The notes under the pieces: generated by a model
Database searches by the model: none
Told to the model about the DNA's origin: nothing
The model's input: the letters and a program-made list of their open reading frames with translations, nothing else
Shown here: piece by piece, positions 7,961 through 16,144 of the stretch
Layout of the letters: each line of letters opens with the position of its first letter
Numbering within the stretch: position 1 is the stretch's first letter
Source: Firmicutes bacterium CAG:238
Lineage (GTDB): Bacteria > Bacillota > Clostridia > Peptostreptococcales > Anaerovoracaceae
Reading direction: 5' to 3'
Assembly (NCBI GenBank): GCA_000435615.1
Contig: FR881971.1
Coordinates: forward strand, 2,691-30,427
Length of the DNA stretch: 27,737 nucleotides
Translations under genes and position numbers: made by a program

Positions 7961-9050
7961 ATACAAATACGATCTGTACATTTCTGCAGTTTGTAAGATA
8001 TACGATGGAAGCGTAGTTGATTCCGAAGGAAAGAACATCGCCAACCTTGATATCTCTTTCTGCGTCCTCGATGTCGAGAATCGTGTGGTCACTGGAAGCA
8101 CCGATGACTTCAACGCCCTTGTCCTTCGGGAAGATTTCGTCAATACTGCCGTAATCAACTTTACCGATGCCGAGCAGGGCACGTTTTCGCATTCCGCGGT
8201 CAACGTAGACCGGTTTATGTCCGAAAGCGTCGATGGTAATGGAGCCAACCGGATGAGACGGTTTTGTCTTCACTTCGATTACTTCCGCTTTCAAAGTGTA
8301 TACATCCTGATGCATGTCGCTCATATCATAGCCGAAAAATACATCGAGGTCTCTTGCAAGGAGGATACCTTCGCCAACTCTCAAAAGATTCACTCTTTCC
8401 GGCATATCATTGTCGAAAATACGAGGCAGACTTGTTGTTGCGCCGCCCGAAATATATTCCAGTTCTCTTCCGATTTTGGCTTCAATTCTTTCGGCAATGT
8501 CAACGAGTTCCTGAAGTTTATCTGCAGTGGCCTCAATGGAACCGTAGCAGCCGAGATTTGTGCCTACGCCTCCGAGAATGAGGTTTGGCATATTGTTTTC
8601 CACTTCAACCGCAACATCAACCATTTCATCCTTGTCCCAGAAACCTTCGCGAAGGTCACCGAGATCCGCCATGATGATAACTTTGTGCTGCTTACCCTGC
8701 CTGCCGGCTTCTTCGTTCAGAGCTTTCAGGACTTCGATTTCACTGTTAAGGCTGACATCGGCAATTCTTACAACCTCAGGAATTTCGCTCAGCATCGGAA
8801 CCCTCAAAAGAAGGCAAGGAAGCTTGATTCCGAATTCCTTGGCATCTTCAAGCTGTTCGAGTCTGGAAGAAGCGATTAAAGAAGCACCGCCGTCTTCAAA
8901 ACATTTTGAACACTGAGGGATGCCGGTGGTTCCTTTCATAACTCCGGCAATTTTAATACCTTTTTCGCTGCACTTTTTTACAACAGTGGCTACGTTTTCG
9001 GTAAGGTATTTAAGATTGATTTCAACTCTTGGATATAATTGTTTTACCAT
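7959..9050 (-). CDS. Alanine/ornithine racemase family PLP enzyme (Orr-like)
   Basis: The 363-residue protein is an alanine-racemase-fold PLP enzyme. The N-terminal YPRVEINLKYLTENV is followed by the PLP-lysine segment GIKIAGVMKGTTGIP (lysine near residue 38), then the family block ADLGDLREGFWDKDE and a C-terminal SSDHTILDIED. This pattern is typical of the ornithine racemase (Orr) group rather than of Alr. Orr interconverts L- and D-ornithine using PLP. The start at 9050 is chosen because GGAGGAG ends 3 bases before it; a longer in-frame form would start inside the leader. It faces the non-Pyl MttB homologue across a strong terminator. Its place beside a pyrrolysine system, whose precursor is a D-ornithine derivative, is discussed under findings. 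Confidence 0.75.
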   Translation of the reverse strand: MVKQLYPRVEINLKYLTENVATVVKKCSEKGIKIAGVMKGTTGIPQCSKCFEDGGASLIASSRLEQLEDAKEFGIKLPCLLLRVPMLSEIPEVVRIADVSLNSEIEVLKALNEEAGRQGKQHKVIIMADLGDLREGFWDKDEMVDVAVEVENNMPNLILGGVGTNLGCYGSIEATADKLQELVDIAERIEAKIGRELEYISGGATTSLPRIFDNDMPERVNLLRVGEGILLARDLDVFFGYDMSDMHQDVYTLKAEVIEVKTKPSHPVGSITIDAFGHKPVYVDRGMRKRALLGIGKVDYGSIDEIFPKDKGVEVIGASSDHTILDIEDAERDIKVGDVLSFGINYASIVYLTNCRNVQIVFV

Positions 9051-9094
9051 ATTCTCCTCCGTTTCCGCGATAGATTGCATACAAATATATTACC

Positions 9095-9122
9095 ATTATA
9101 ACATACTTTGACCTTGGACAAT
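9095..9122 (-). promoter_or_regulatory. Promoter of the racemase gene (minus strand)
   Basis: On the minus strand TATAAT (9100-9095) is preceded by TGT, giving an extended -10 (TGTTATAAT). TTGTCC (9121-9116) lies 15 bases upstream as a poor -35. It ends 45 bases before the ATG. Confidence 0.5.
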
Positions 9123-9157
9123 GATAAATGGTTTATTGTTTTTGGAATTATTTTTGT

Positions 9158-10462
9158 TTATAAGATCTCTTCCGCATCGTGGCTGTGACTGGAACGATAT
9201 TGTTTCGGAGTCACACCCTTTGCTTTTCGAAACACCTTGGTGAAATAGCTTTGGTCGTCGAAGCCTGCCGAAAGGGAAATGTCAATTATGCTCATATTTG
9301 AGTTTGCAAGCAGTGTGCAGGCATATTCAATCTTGAGCGTATTGAGGTAATCCGTGAAGGTTATGCCCATTTCGTTCTTGAACAATGTTGAAAAGTAGGA
9401 CGGATTCACGTGAAGGTTTGTTTCGATAGCCTTCAATGATATTTTTTCTTTGAAATTTTTGTTTATATATTGCAGTGCGGCGGATATTATTTGGGAGTTT
9501 CCGCTGTAAACCGACCGCATGCTGTTCTGCGAAATCATTTCGATAAGGGACTTTGATACTTCAAGAAGCTGTTCATATGTTTCGGCATCGCAGATTCTGT
9601 TCATTACATCAAGGTCCAAATCTATGGAGTCATTGATGCTGCCGCCACTTTCGTTTACCGTTCTTATCACGATGGCAAAAAACCAAATGACTTTGGTTCG
9701 GATACCATCCATGTTACCAGTTTCCATAAGCGAAAAGGCATTCAACAGTTCCGCAAACAACTCTTTTGCACGTGTGTAAACACCGGAGACCATGCATTCG
9801 AGAATTTCGTTCTCAAGGGCATAAGGATACTCAATTTCCGAATGTGATTTTTTGTAACGCTGAATGTTTACGTTTATTTGATTCTGCTTTTCGTTTTGCA
9901 CGCGGAGTGTATTGTAAACGTGGTTTCCGGCAACTGCAATGAGAATGCTGTTATGCAGAAGAAGCGGAAGTTCCGAAACTTGATTCGGGAGGAAAACGTG
10001 CATTTTTTCCGCAAACATTTCCGCCATTTTGAGAGAAACATCGCTCAGCGTGTTCATTGCGGAGAATTTTTTTGCGGTGCTGCTTCGAAGTTCTCCCATC
10101 ACAATCGGACCTGCGATGAAATATCCTGCGAACTCACCGTCGATGATGAGCGGAGTTGCGATGTTGGTAAGGCCGGCTTTACACAAAAAAATGTACGGCT
10201 CGCCTAGGCGCGAAGAAAATTGTCCTGCAGATGTAAGATTCTTGCGGCAGCTGCTGTCCGACTGAAGGTAGACCTGAAACATGCTGCAAATTTTATTGTT
10301 GGAATTAAACTGTGATATAATCCGGTTGTCAGCCGCAAAAAAAGTTACGGGTACACCCGTGATATCCGAAAATGCCTCCAATGACTGATTCAGATAATTC
10401 GACAGGATTTCAGGATTTTTCAAATTTGGCTTGTCAAGACTAGGAATAACAAAATTCTTCAT
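9158..10462 (-). CDS. PocR-domain AraC-family transcriptional regulator
   Basis: The 434-residue protein has an N-terminal PocR-type sensory domain (about residues 20-190). It contains cysteines in NKICSMFQVYLQSDSSC and FLCKAGLTNIATPLIIDG, then GYFIAGPI. A linker follows, and the C-terminal double helix-turn-helix AraC domain starts near residue 325 (IISAALQYINKNFKEKISL) with the second motif SIIDISLSAGFDDQSYFTKVF. PocR domains are known or predicted to sense small alcohols, amines or related compounds and occur beside propanediol, methanol and methylamine corrinoid methyltransferase genes. Divergent placement from mttC-mttB-mtbB makes it the likely substrate-responsive activator of this island. 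The ATG has GGGGT upstream. Confidence 0.85.
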   Translation of the reverse strand: MKNFVIPSLDKPNLKNPEILSNYLNQSLEAFSDITGVPVTFFAADNRIISQFNSNNKICSMFQVYLQSDSSCRKNLTSAGQFSSRLGEPYIFLCKAGLTNIATPLIIDGEFAGYFIAGPIVMGELRSSTAKKFSAMNTLSDVSLKMAEMFAEKMHVFLPNQVSELPLLLHNSILIAVAGNHVYNTLRVQNEKQNQINVNIQRYKKSHSEIEYPYALENEILECMVSGVYTRAKELFAELLNAFSLMETGNMDGIRTKVIWFFAIVIRTVNESGGSINDSIDLDLDVMNRICDAETYEQLLEVSKSLIEMISQNSMRSVYSGNSQIISAALQYINKNFKEKISLKAIETNLHVNPSYFSTLFKNEMGITFTDYLNTLKIEYACTLLANSNMSIIDISLSAGFDDQSYFTKVFRKAKGVTPKQYRSSHSHDAEEIL

Positions 10463-10531
10463 ATTTTACCCCACTTTTATCATACGAACGGATAAATATA
10501 ATTATAAAAGTTATAAATATTTTTCTGCTTC

Positions 10532-10560
10532 ATTATAGCACGCGTGAAAACACAATACAA
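10532..10560 (-). promoter_or_regulatory. Promoter of the PocR-AraC regulator (minus strand)
   Basis: Read on the minus strand, TTGTAT (10560-10555) and TATAAT (10537-10532) are separated by 17 bases, close to the sigma-A consensus. This promoter is divergent from mttC. Confidence 0.6.
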
Positions 10561-10644
10561 TACGCTACCCTGCTGTTTACACCTAAAATTTTTTCTAAAA
10601 AATCTAAAAAAATATATATACGATTCCATAAGTGAAAGTTTAGA

Positions 10645-10664
10645 ATAATGTTAAGACATTATCT
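10645..10664 (+). promoter_or_regulatory. Palindromic putative operator upstream of mttC
   Basis: ATAATGT-TAAG-ACATTAT (10645-10662) is a perfect 7-base inverted repeat. The segment TAAGACATTATCT (10652-10664) is the exact reverse complement of AGATAATGTCTTA upstream of the homocysteine methyltransferase (939-951). AAGACATT also recurs at 14647-14654 before mtbC, at nearly the same distance from the start codon. It could bind the PocR-AraC regulator; this is inference. Confidence 0.4.
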
Positions 10665-10737
10665 ATGAAAGATTTTTAAGAATCTTTAAACAAAACGACA
10701 AAATTTAAAGGATGAAAAGAAAAAACGGAGGTAAAGG

Positions 10738-11385
10738 ATGAGTAAGGAAGCAATCATGGAAGCTGCAAAGCAGTCAATCGTTGAAGCTGATGAGGATATG
10801 GCACTGGAGGCACTTGCAAACGCAGAAGCTGAAGGAGTTGACCTTGTTGAGTTACTGAGCAACGGCTACAGTGCAGGAATGAAAGAATTAGGAGATCTCT
10901 TTGGCATGGGAGAAATTTTCCTTCCGGAACTTATTTTTGCTACAGAAGTAATGAAGACAGTAAGTGCTGAAATCGAAGGCAAGATGGATATGTCCGCTGC
11001 ACAGAAGAACGGCACACTTGTTATCGGTACAGTTGAAGGTGACGTACACGACATCGGTAAAGGTATCGTTGCATCCCTTGTTAAGACAAACGGCGTTGAA
11101 GTTATCGACCTCGGAAGAGAAGTTCCTGCTAAGAACTTTGCTGACGCGGCAATCGAACACAACGCAGACTTCGTAGGAAGCAGCGCACTTCTTACGACTA
11201 CAATGACAGTACAGAAAGATGTTGAAGATGCTCTGAAAGAAGCAGGGATCAGAGATAAGGTTAAGACAATGGTAGGCGGAGCGCCTGTAACAAACCGTTG
11301 GGCAGAAAAAATCGGTGCGGATGCATACTGCGAAGACGCATCCGATACAGTAAACTTTATTCTTGACTGGGTAGCTAATAAATAA
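10738..11385 (+). CDS. mttC: Trimethylamine-type corrinoid protein MttC
   Basis: The 215-residue protein has the MtbC/MttC architecture: an N-terminal helical cap (residues about 1-85, ALANAEAEGVDLVELLSNGY) and a C-terminal B12-binding Rossmann domain. The cobalt ligand motif DVHDIGKGIV carries His104; SALLTTTM and VGGAPVTNRWAEKIGADAY complete the site. It carries the methyl group from the methyltransferase to the acceptor enzyme. It is the first gene of the operon, 61 bases before mttB, which argues for the MttC assignment; it could equally serve MtbB. A GGAGG site lies 7 bases before ATG. Confidence 0.9.
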   Translation: MSKEAIMEAAKQSIVEADEDMALEALANAEAEGVDLVELLSNGYSAGMKELGDLFGMGEIFLPELIFATEVMKTVSAEIEGKMDMSAAQKNGTLVIGTVEGDVHDIGKGIVASLVKTNGVEVIDLGREVPAKNFADAAIEHNADFVGSSALLTTTMTVQKDVEDALKEAGIRDKVKTMVGGAPVTNRWAEKIGADAYCEDASDTVNFILDWVANK

Positions 11386-11446
11386 GTTGATATTTAAAAA
11401 ATTTAAAAACTTAAAGCTTTTTTCAAGAATAAATGAGGTGTTCTAA

Positions 11447-12937
11447 ATGGGAAAAAAATTTAAACACGAAACCGATATTTACGGTTATTGTGTGCTTCGA
11501 AATGAAGACTTAGATGCAATCCACGAATCCTCACTGGAACTCATGGAAGACTATGGACTCCAGATTCATGGCAAGGATGCATTGGATATTTATGCAGGAG
11601 CAGGCTGCGAGGTTGACTATGCGAACGATCGAGTTAAGTTCCCTAAAAATCTGGTAATCGACTCCATTGAAGCTTGCCCGGAAGAATTTACTTTATGCGG
11701 CAGAGATCCGAAGAATGATGTAGTTGTCGGAGGCAAGAAAGTTGCTTATAAGAACTTCGGTACAGGCGTATTCATTATTGACCCGTACACAGGGGAAGTA
11801 AGAGAATCTACGAAGAAGGATTTATGTGATGTTGCGCGTTTCTGTGATGCCATGGAGGCATGCGATGTCTTCTCCATCGCGGTTACGGCAGGAGACGTAA
11901 ATCAGAAAGTCAGAGCTCTTCACGAAGCGGAAGCGGTTCTGAATAATTTAACAAAAAACTTCGCGCATGACCTTGAAGGTGTGAAGAATACGCAGAGATT
12001 CATCGATATGGCGGCGGCAATTCAGGGCGGCTACGATAAATTAAGAGAAAGACCTATCATTACGATGGGAGCGTGTCCGAACAGTCCGCTTGAAATCAAT
12101 GAAAACGAAACAAGTATTATAAAACTTTCCGCTGAACATGGTCTTCCGATTGACATTCTGTCCATGGGACTCTGCGGCGGAACAACTCCGGCAACATTGG
12201 CAGGCACACTGGTTTGTACCAATGCCGAAATTCTCGGAGGAATTGTACTTGCGCAGCTTGTAAATAAGGGAAATCCGATTTTATACGGAACTTCCACAAC
12301 CATTATGGATATGAAAACAGCCCAGTCTCCGGTAGGAGCTCCCGAACATGCAATGTGCGGAGCCGCAGTAGGTCAAATCGGACATTATTACGGAATTCCG
12401 ACAAATGTAGGCGGGACATAGGGGGACAGCAAATGTCTTGACGAACAGCTCGGTCACGAAAAAACAATGACCAACCTTCTTCCGGCAATAACGGGAAGCA
12501 ATGTTATTTACGGAATGGGTATGCTGGAAATGGGTATGACGATGAGCTATGAGCAGTTACTTATCGACCAGGAAATCGTGAAGATGACGAGGAGAATTCT
12601 TCAGGGTATTCCTGTAAATAAGGATACACTTGCTCTTGATGTAATCAAAGCAGTAGGACCTGCCGGCAATTACCTTGCACAGAGCCATACCATGAAATAC
12701 ATGCGTCAGGAACTTTCCACAACAAATCTCATCAACAGAAGAATGAGAGAAAGCTGGGAAAAAGCGGGTTCCAAGCGTATCGACCAGGTTGCGAACGAAC
12801 AGGCAAGAGACATTCTGGAAAACTACAAAGTCACTCCGCTGCCGGATGATGTAAAGAAAAGGATTCATGACATCGTGGTGGAAGGTGAAGAAGAAGCAGA
12901 AGAACTTGCAAGATTCAACGCAAAGAAAAATCTCTGA
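11447..12937 (+). CDS. mttB: Trimethylamine methyltransferase MttB with in-frame amber (pyrrolysine) codon
   Basis: The conventional reading stops at TAG 12419-12421. The same frame continues without interruption to TGA at 12935-12937, and the downstream part (GDSKCLDEQLGHEKTMTN onward) is clearly the rest of MttB. With the amber codon read as Pyl the protein is 496 residues with Pyl at 325, in the context NVGGT-Pyl-GDSKC, which matches the known position and size of methanogen and bacterial MttB. MttB transfers a methyl group from trimethylamine to its corrinoid protein; Pyl is thought to bind and orient the amine. A GAGGTG site precedes the ATG. The complete pyl gene set lies 5-9 kb downstream, so suppression is available. 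Confidence 0.95.
12419..12421 (+). other. Amber codon read as pyrrolysine in mttB
   Basis: TAG followed by GGG GAC AGC. Homology to MttB is continuous on both sides and a cognate tRNA with anticodon CUA is encoded at 21565-21636. Confidence 0.93.
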
Positions 12938-12960
12938 TATTCAGAGCAGGTTGTTATCAA

Positions 12961-12978
12961 TGCCGTTGTGTGACGGCA
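12961..12978 (+). other. Small hairpin between mttB and mtbB
   Basis: TGCCGT and ACGGCA form a perfect 6-base stem with a TGTGTG loop and no T-run, so it is more likely an intercistronic processing or stability element than a terminator. Confidence 0.35.
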
Positions 12979-13009
12979 ATGGATATATAAATATTGAAAG
13001 GAGACAACA

Positions 13010-14416
13010 ATGAGCGAAGAAAAGAAATTCTTTACTCGTATGGGTGACGGTTCCCCTGTCTACATGACAGAAGAGGAAATCAGATCCGATATGAAAGCAG
13101 GAATTGATGATGCCGTTCTGAGAGGAAAAATTGATCCACTTTCAGACGAAGACTTTGAAAAGTTATATGACATCATCACGATGCCGGGAACAGTTGTAGG
13201 TGTAGAACCTGGTAAACAGATTGTTCTCACAAATGACTCCGGCGGATACAAGATCAATGTAAAGAGTCAGCTTCCTGTACCGAAGGAAGTGGAAGTACTT
13301 GTCTACGAAAGATGTCTTGGATGTGACTCTGTAGACGTTGGTAACACGGACTATAACTATAAAACGGCAAAGGGCGTTGCTAAGAGAGAGGCCGGTGCTT
13401 TGAAGCAGGCACTCAACATAAGCACGATGCCGTTATTCTACGGTGCTATGCCGAACCTCGGTTTCTATACGAAACCGGACGGTCCTGTTGACAACTGGGC
13501 TATGCTTCTTCCGGAAGGAAAAATCAAAGAGTCCTTAGCTGCACAGGAAGAGGCTGTGGAACATGCGGTAAAAGATATCCTGTTCGTAGCAGAGCAGGTT
13601 TACGATGTAGGTGCTGACGGTATCAACCTTGATACATCCGGTGCTGCAGGCGATGCTGACTTCTTGGTAGCATTAAAGGCTACAGAAGAAATTAAGAAGA
13701 GATTCCCGGATCTGGGCGTTGAAATCGGTATGGCCGGCGAATTCGTATTAGGTATGCATGGCAAGCTGAAATATGATGGTGTTCGTCTTGCGGGTTTATA
13801 TCCTCACAAACAGGTTAAACTTGCTGAAAAGGCAGGCGCAAGCATTTTCGGTGCTGTTGTAAATACGAACTGCAATAAGTCCTTCCCATGGAATATTGCA
13901 AGAGTAATTACATTCATCAAGGCTTGTACAGATGTAGCTGAAATTCCGGTACACGCAGACGTAGGTATGGGTGTATGTGGTATCCCTATGGTAGAGAATA
14001 TGCCAAGCGACGTTGCCTCAAGAGCGGACAAAGCGCTCGTTGAAATCGGCAAGGTCGACGGATTCTAGGTAGGCGTAGGTGACCCTCTCGGAGCTGAAGC
14101 AACTCACGCTATCTGTGCTGGTATGGGCGGCGTTCGTACTGCCGGAGATCTGGTATTACGTATGCAGCTTGCAGAAAAGATGAAAATCGACGAAGCAAAG
14201 GCTTATGTTGCTGAAAAGCTTGGTGTAACGGTAGAAGATTTATATGACATCGTTACAATGACAGATAAGAGAACAGACCTTGGACTTGGTCTTACGCACG
14301 TTGAACCTTGCAAGGAAGAAAACAACGGTATGGCTGCTAAGTTCAGAATCGCAGACGTTCTCGGAATCAAGATCAATTCCGTAGAAAGATTTAAAGAAAG
14401 AGCAGGACTTAAATAA
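13010..14416 (+). CDS. mtbB: Dimethylamine methyltransferase MtbB with in-frame amber (pyrrolysine) codon
   Basis: The first open frame ends at TAG 14066-14068 and the same frame goes on to TAA at 14414-14416. Reading through gives a 468-residue protein with Pyl at 353, the expected size and place for MtbB. The join DGF-Pyl-VGVGDPLGAEATHAI is characteristic, and MGGVRTAGDLVLRMQ follows. MtbB demethylates dimethylamine to its corrinoid protein. The ribosome site GGAG lies 8 bases before ATG, and it is likely co-transcribed with mttB (72-base gap). It ends the first operon; a hairpin lies downstream. No MtmB (monomethylamine) gene is present in the window. Confidence 0.95.
14066..14068 (+). other. 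Amber codon read as pyrrolysine in mtbB
   Basis: TAG followed by GTA GGC GTA GGT GAC. The protein family continues in the same frame for 115 residues after it. Confidence 0.93.
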
Positions 14417-14556
14417 TCGAGCGAGGAGCTGATTATTTTCCCCAAAAGCTTAAAATTCTATACGGAAAACCGAAAGCCGGTATCATGTGGACAGACGCCA
14501 AGCGAGGAGCGGGGCATAGCTCAACGAGAAAGCATTCGGAATTTAACAAAAAATAC

Positions 14557-14587
14557 AGGGGAAACGTTTATCAAAGATGTTTCCCCT
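14557..14587 (+). terminator. Hairpin ending the mttC-mttB-mtbB operon
   Basis: AGGGGAAAC (14557-14565) pairs perfectly with GTTTCCCCT (14579-14587) over a 13-base loop. The following bases (ATATAATCTTTG) are only moderately T-rich, so termination may be partial, allowing some read-through into the pyl operon. Confidence 0.55.
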
Positions 14588-14646
14588 ATATAATCTTTGA
14601 AATATAATTTTTACCAAAAAAAGAATAAATATATAACAAAATATGA

Positions 14647-14675
14647 AAGACATTTTGCCCTTTCTGTGGTAAAAT
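14647..14675 (+). promoter_or_regulatory. Putative promoter of the mtbC-ram-pyl operon
   Basis: AAGACA (14647-14652) and TAAAAT (14670-14675) are 17 bases apart and resemble -35 and -10 boxes, with -10 the better match. The -35 overlaps AAGACATT, which is also found in the putative operator before mttC. Confidence 0.4.
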
Positions 14676-14729
14676 ATTAGGAGAGTATTACTACACATCT
14701 CAAAATTCTTTTATATGGGAGGAACAGTC

Positions 14730-15428
14730 TTGGAAAGACAGGAGATTTTTGATAAAGCAAGAAAGTCCATAGTTGATGCAGATGAAGAGAAAGCTCTTGA
14801 ATTGGTTGAGACTGCCCGAGAAGAAGGTTTAGATTTGTTGGATCTGCTGATAAACGGCTTTGGTGCCGGAAATGACGAGCTCGGAGAGAATTTTGATAAA
14901 GGAATTATTTCCCTGCCGGAACTGATTTATGCAGCAGAAGTGATGAAGAGTGTAACGGGAAGCATCTTGGACATTCTTCAGCTTGATGACGAAAAAAACA
15001 GTGAAATACCTTTTATTAATAGAGGAACCATAGTGCTCGCAACAGTCGCAGGCGATGTACACGATATCGGGAAGGGAATTGTGGCTTCCACACTCAAGTC
15101 AGCCGGTTTTCGTGTAATCGACCTTGGGAATGAAGTACCGGTGGAAAAGATTCTTGAAGAGGCAAAGCGTTATAACGCGGATATTATCGGAACCAGCGCA
15201 CTGCTTACATCCACGATGTCAGAGCAGAAAAAGCTCGAAAAGCTTCTCGCAGAGACGGGAGAGAAGGCATCGTTTATTACCATGGTAGGCGGAGCTCCGT
15301 GTACCCAGAGATGGGCGAAGAAGATAGGGGCCGATGCCTACAGCGAAGATGCCATTGATGCGGTAAGAGTTGCAATTGCACTGATAGAGGAAAAAGCAAA
15401 GAAATCCGGCAAAGGTGATAAAAAATGA
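14730..15428 (+). CDS. mtbC: Dimethylamine/methylamine corrinoid protein MtbC (MttC-like)
   Basis: This second corrinoid protein of about 232 residues is homologous to MttC at 10738: cap domain LLDLLINGFGAGNDELGENF, cobalt-ligand motif GDVHDIGKGIV with His111, SALLTSTM, and VGGAPCTQRWAKKIGADAY. I prefer the TTG start at 14730 because a perfect GGGAGG (14717-14722) sits 7 bases upstream; the ATG at 14715 would place the ribosome site inside the gene. It probably serves MtbB (or both methyltransferases). Its stop overlaps the next start as ATGA, so translation of the activation gene is probably coupled. Confidence 0.85.
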   Translation: MERQEIFDKARKSIVDADEEKALELVETAREEGLDLLDLLINGFGAGNDELGENFDKGIISLPELIYAAEVMKSVTGSILDILQLDDEKNSEIPFINRGTIVLATVAGDVHDIGKGIVASTLKSAGFRVIDLGNEVPVEKILEEAKRYNADIIGTSALLTSTMSEQKKLEKLLAETGEKASFITMVGGAPCTQRWAKKIGADAYSEDAIDAVRVAIALIEEKAKKSGKGDKK

Positions 15429-16144
15429 GACAGCGTTTATTTGAAATAAATGAGCAGGATGCTTTTGAAGAAGCAAAACAGAGATTCATAAAGACATGTG
15501 GTTTTGATTTGCAAAAAAATAAGCATCAGAAAATGATGAAAATGGGTGAAAAAGTCAGAGAGGATGGTATTGATGGAATCGAAATCAGAGCTATGCTCTC
15601 TTTTTGTGATAAATCGATTCTTACGGACGAAGGACTCAAAGTCGCCGGGGAAACACTGGCATTTCCGTATTTGGAAAGAATTCCCAGAGATGCAGTATGC
15701 GGGGTGTATTTTTATGGATTGACTGTGGGGGAATGTTACTTCTCAAGTGAGGAAAACATCATGGACTTCCTCTATGCAGATATATGGGGAACCAATTATG
15801 TGGATGCATCTATGTCGATTTTGCAGAAAAAAATCGAAGAGGACATGCGGGAAACCTTTGCGGGAGCGGGCGAGGTATATCTTTCCTGCGAATTCGGACC
15901 GGGGTATTTCGGAATGCCGGTTTCCGATTCCCAAAAGATAATGAAGATCATAGACGGAGAACAGATTGGAATTCGTGTGAAAGAAAGCGGGCTGCTTATA
16001 CCGCAGAAAAGCTGCATGGGATTTTTCTTTGTGTACAACAGACCCGGCATAACGGCGGAAGCTGAATGCATAAGGTGCGGAGGGAATTCTAAGGGCTGCG
16101 AATTTTGCAGAATCAGGCAAGAGATAGAGGAGAGACTGAAATGA
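15425..16144 (+). CDS. MetH activation-domain-like protein with C-terminal cysteine cluster
   Basis: The 239-residue protein resembles the vitamin B12-dependent methionine synthase activation region as a stand-alone polypeptide: CEFGPGYFGMPVSDSQKI near residue 157, followed by GIRVKESGLLIPQKSCMGF. In MetH this domain binds S-adenosylmethionine for reductive remethylation of Co(II) corrinoid. The C-terminus adds a C-X2-C-X6-C-X2-C cluster (CIRCGGNSKGCEFC), which could bind an iron-sulfur cluster or zinc. Start and stop form ATGA overlaps with mtbC and the RamA-like gene, which suggests that the three act together in maintaining the corrinoid protein. Exact biochemical function is not established for this family. 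Confidence 0.7.
   Translation: MRQRLFEINEQDAFEEAKQRFIKTCGFDLQKNKHQKMMKMGEKVREDGIDGIEIRAMLSFCDKSILTDEGLKVAGETLAFPYLERIPRDAVCGVYFYGLTVGECYFSSEENIMDFLYADIWGTNYVDASMSILQKKIEEDMRETFAGAGEVYLSCEFGPGYFGMPVSDSQKIMKIIDGEQIGIRVKESGLLIPQKSCMGFFFVYNRPGITAEAECIRCGGNSKGCEFCRIRQEIEERLK

Larger units (their letters stand above)
14417..14729 (+). other. Intergenic region between mtbB and mtbC operons
   Basis: This gap holds no recognisable gene. It contains the 10-mer AGCGAGGAGC twice (about 14420 and 14499). The frame of mtbB stays open after its TAA for another 57 codons to a TAA at 14588, without recognisable homology. The terminator-like hairpin at 14557-14587 and a putative promoter at 14647-14675 follow. 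Confidence 0.5.

Noticed and set aside
8085..8879. A 264-residue plus-strand frame opposite the racemase gene.
   Set aside because: It is antisense to a clear PLP-enzyme gene and shows no recognisable domain.
12467..12937. A separate 156-residue gene after the mttB amber codon.
   Set aside because: It is the C-terminal part of MttB in the same frame as the upstream part and has no convincing ribosome site.
14123..14416. A separate 97-residue gene after the mtbB amber codon.
   Set aside because: It continues MtbB in frame and starts inside the conserved segment; read-through as Pyl explains it.
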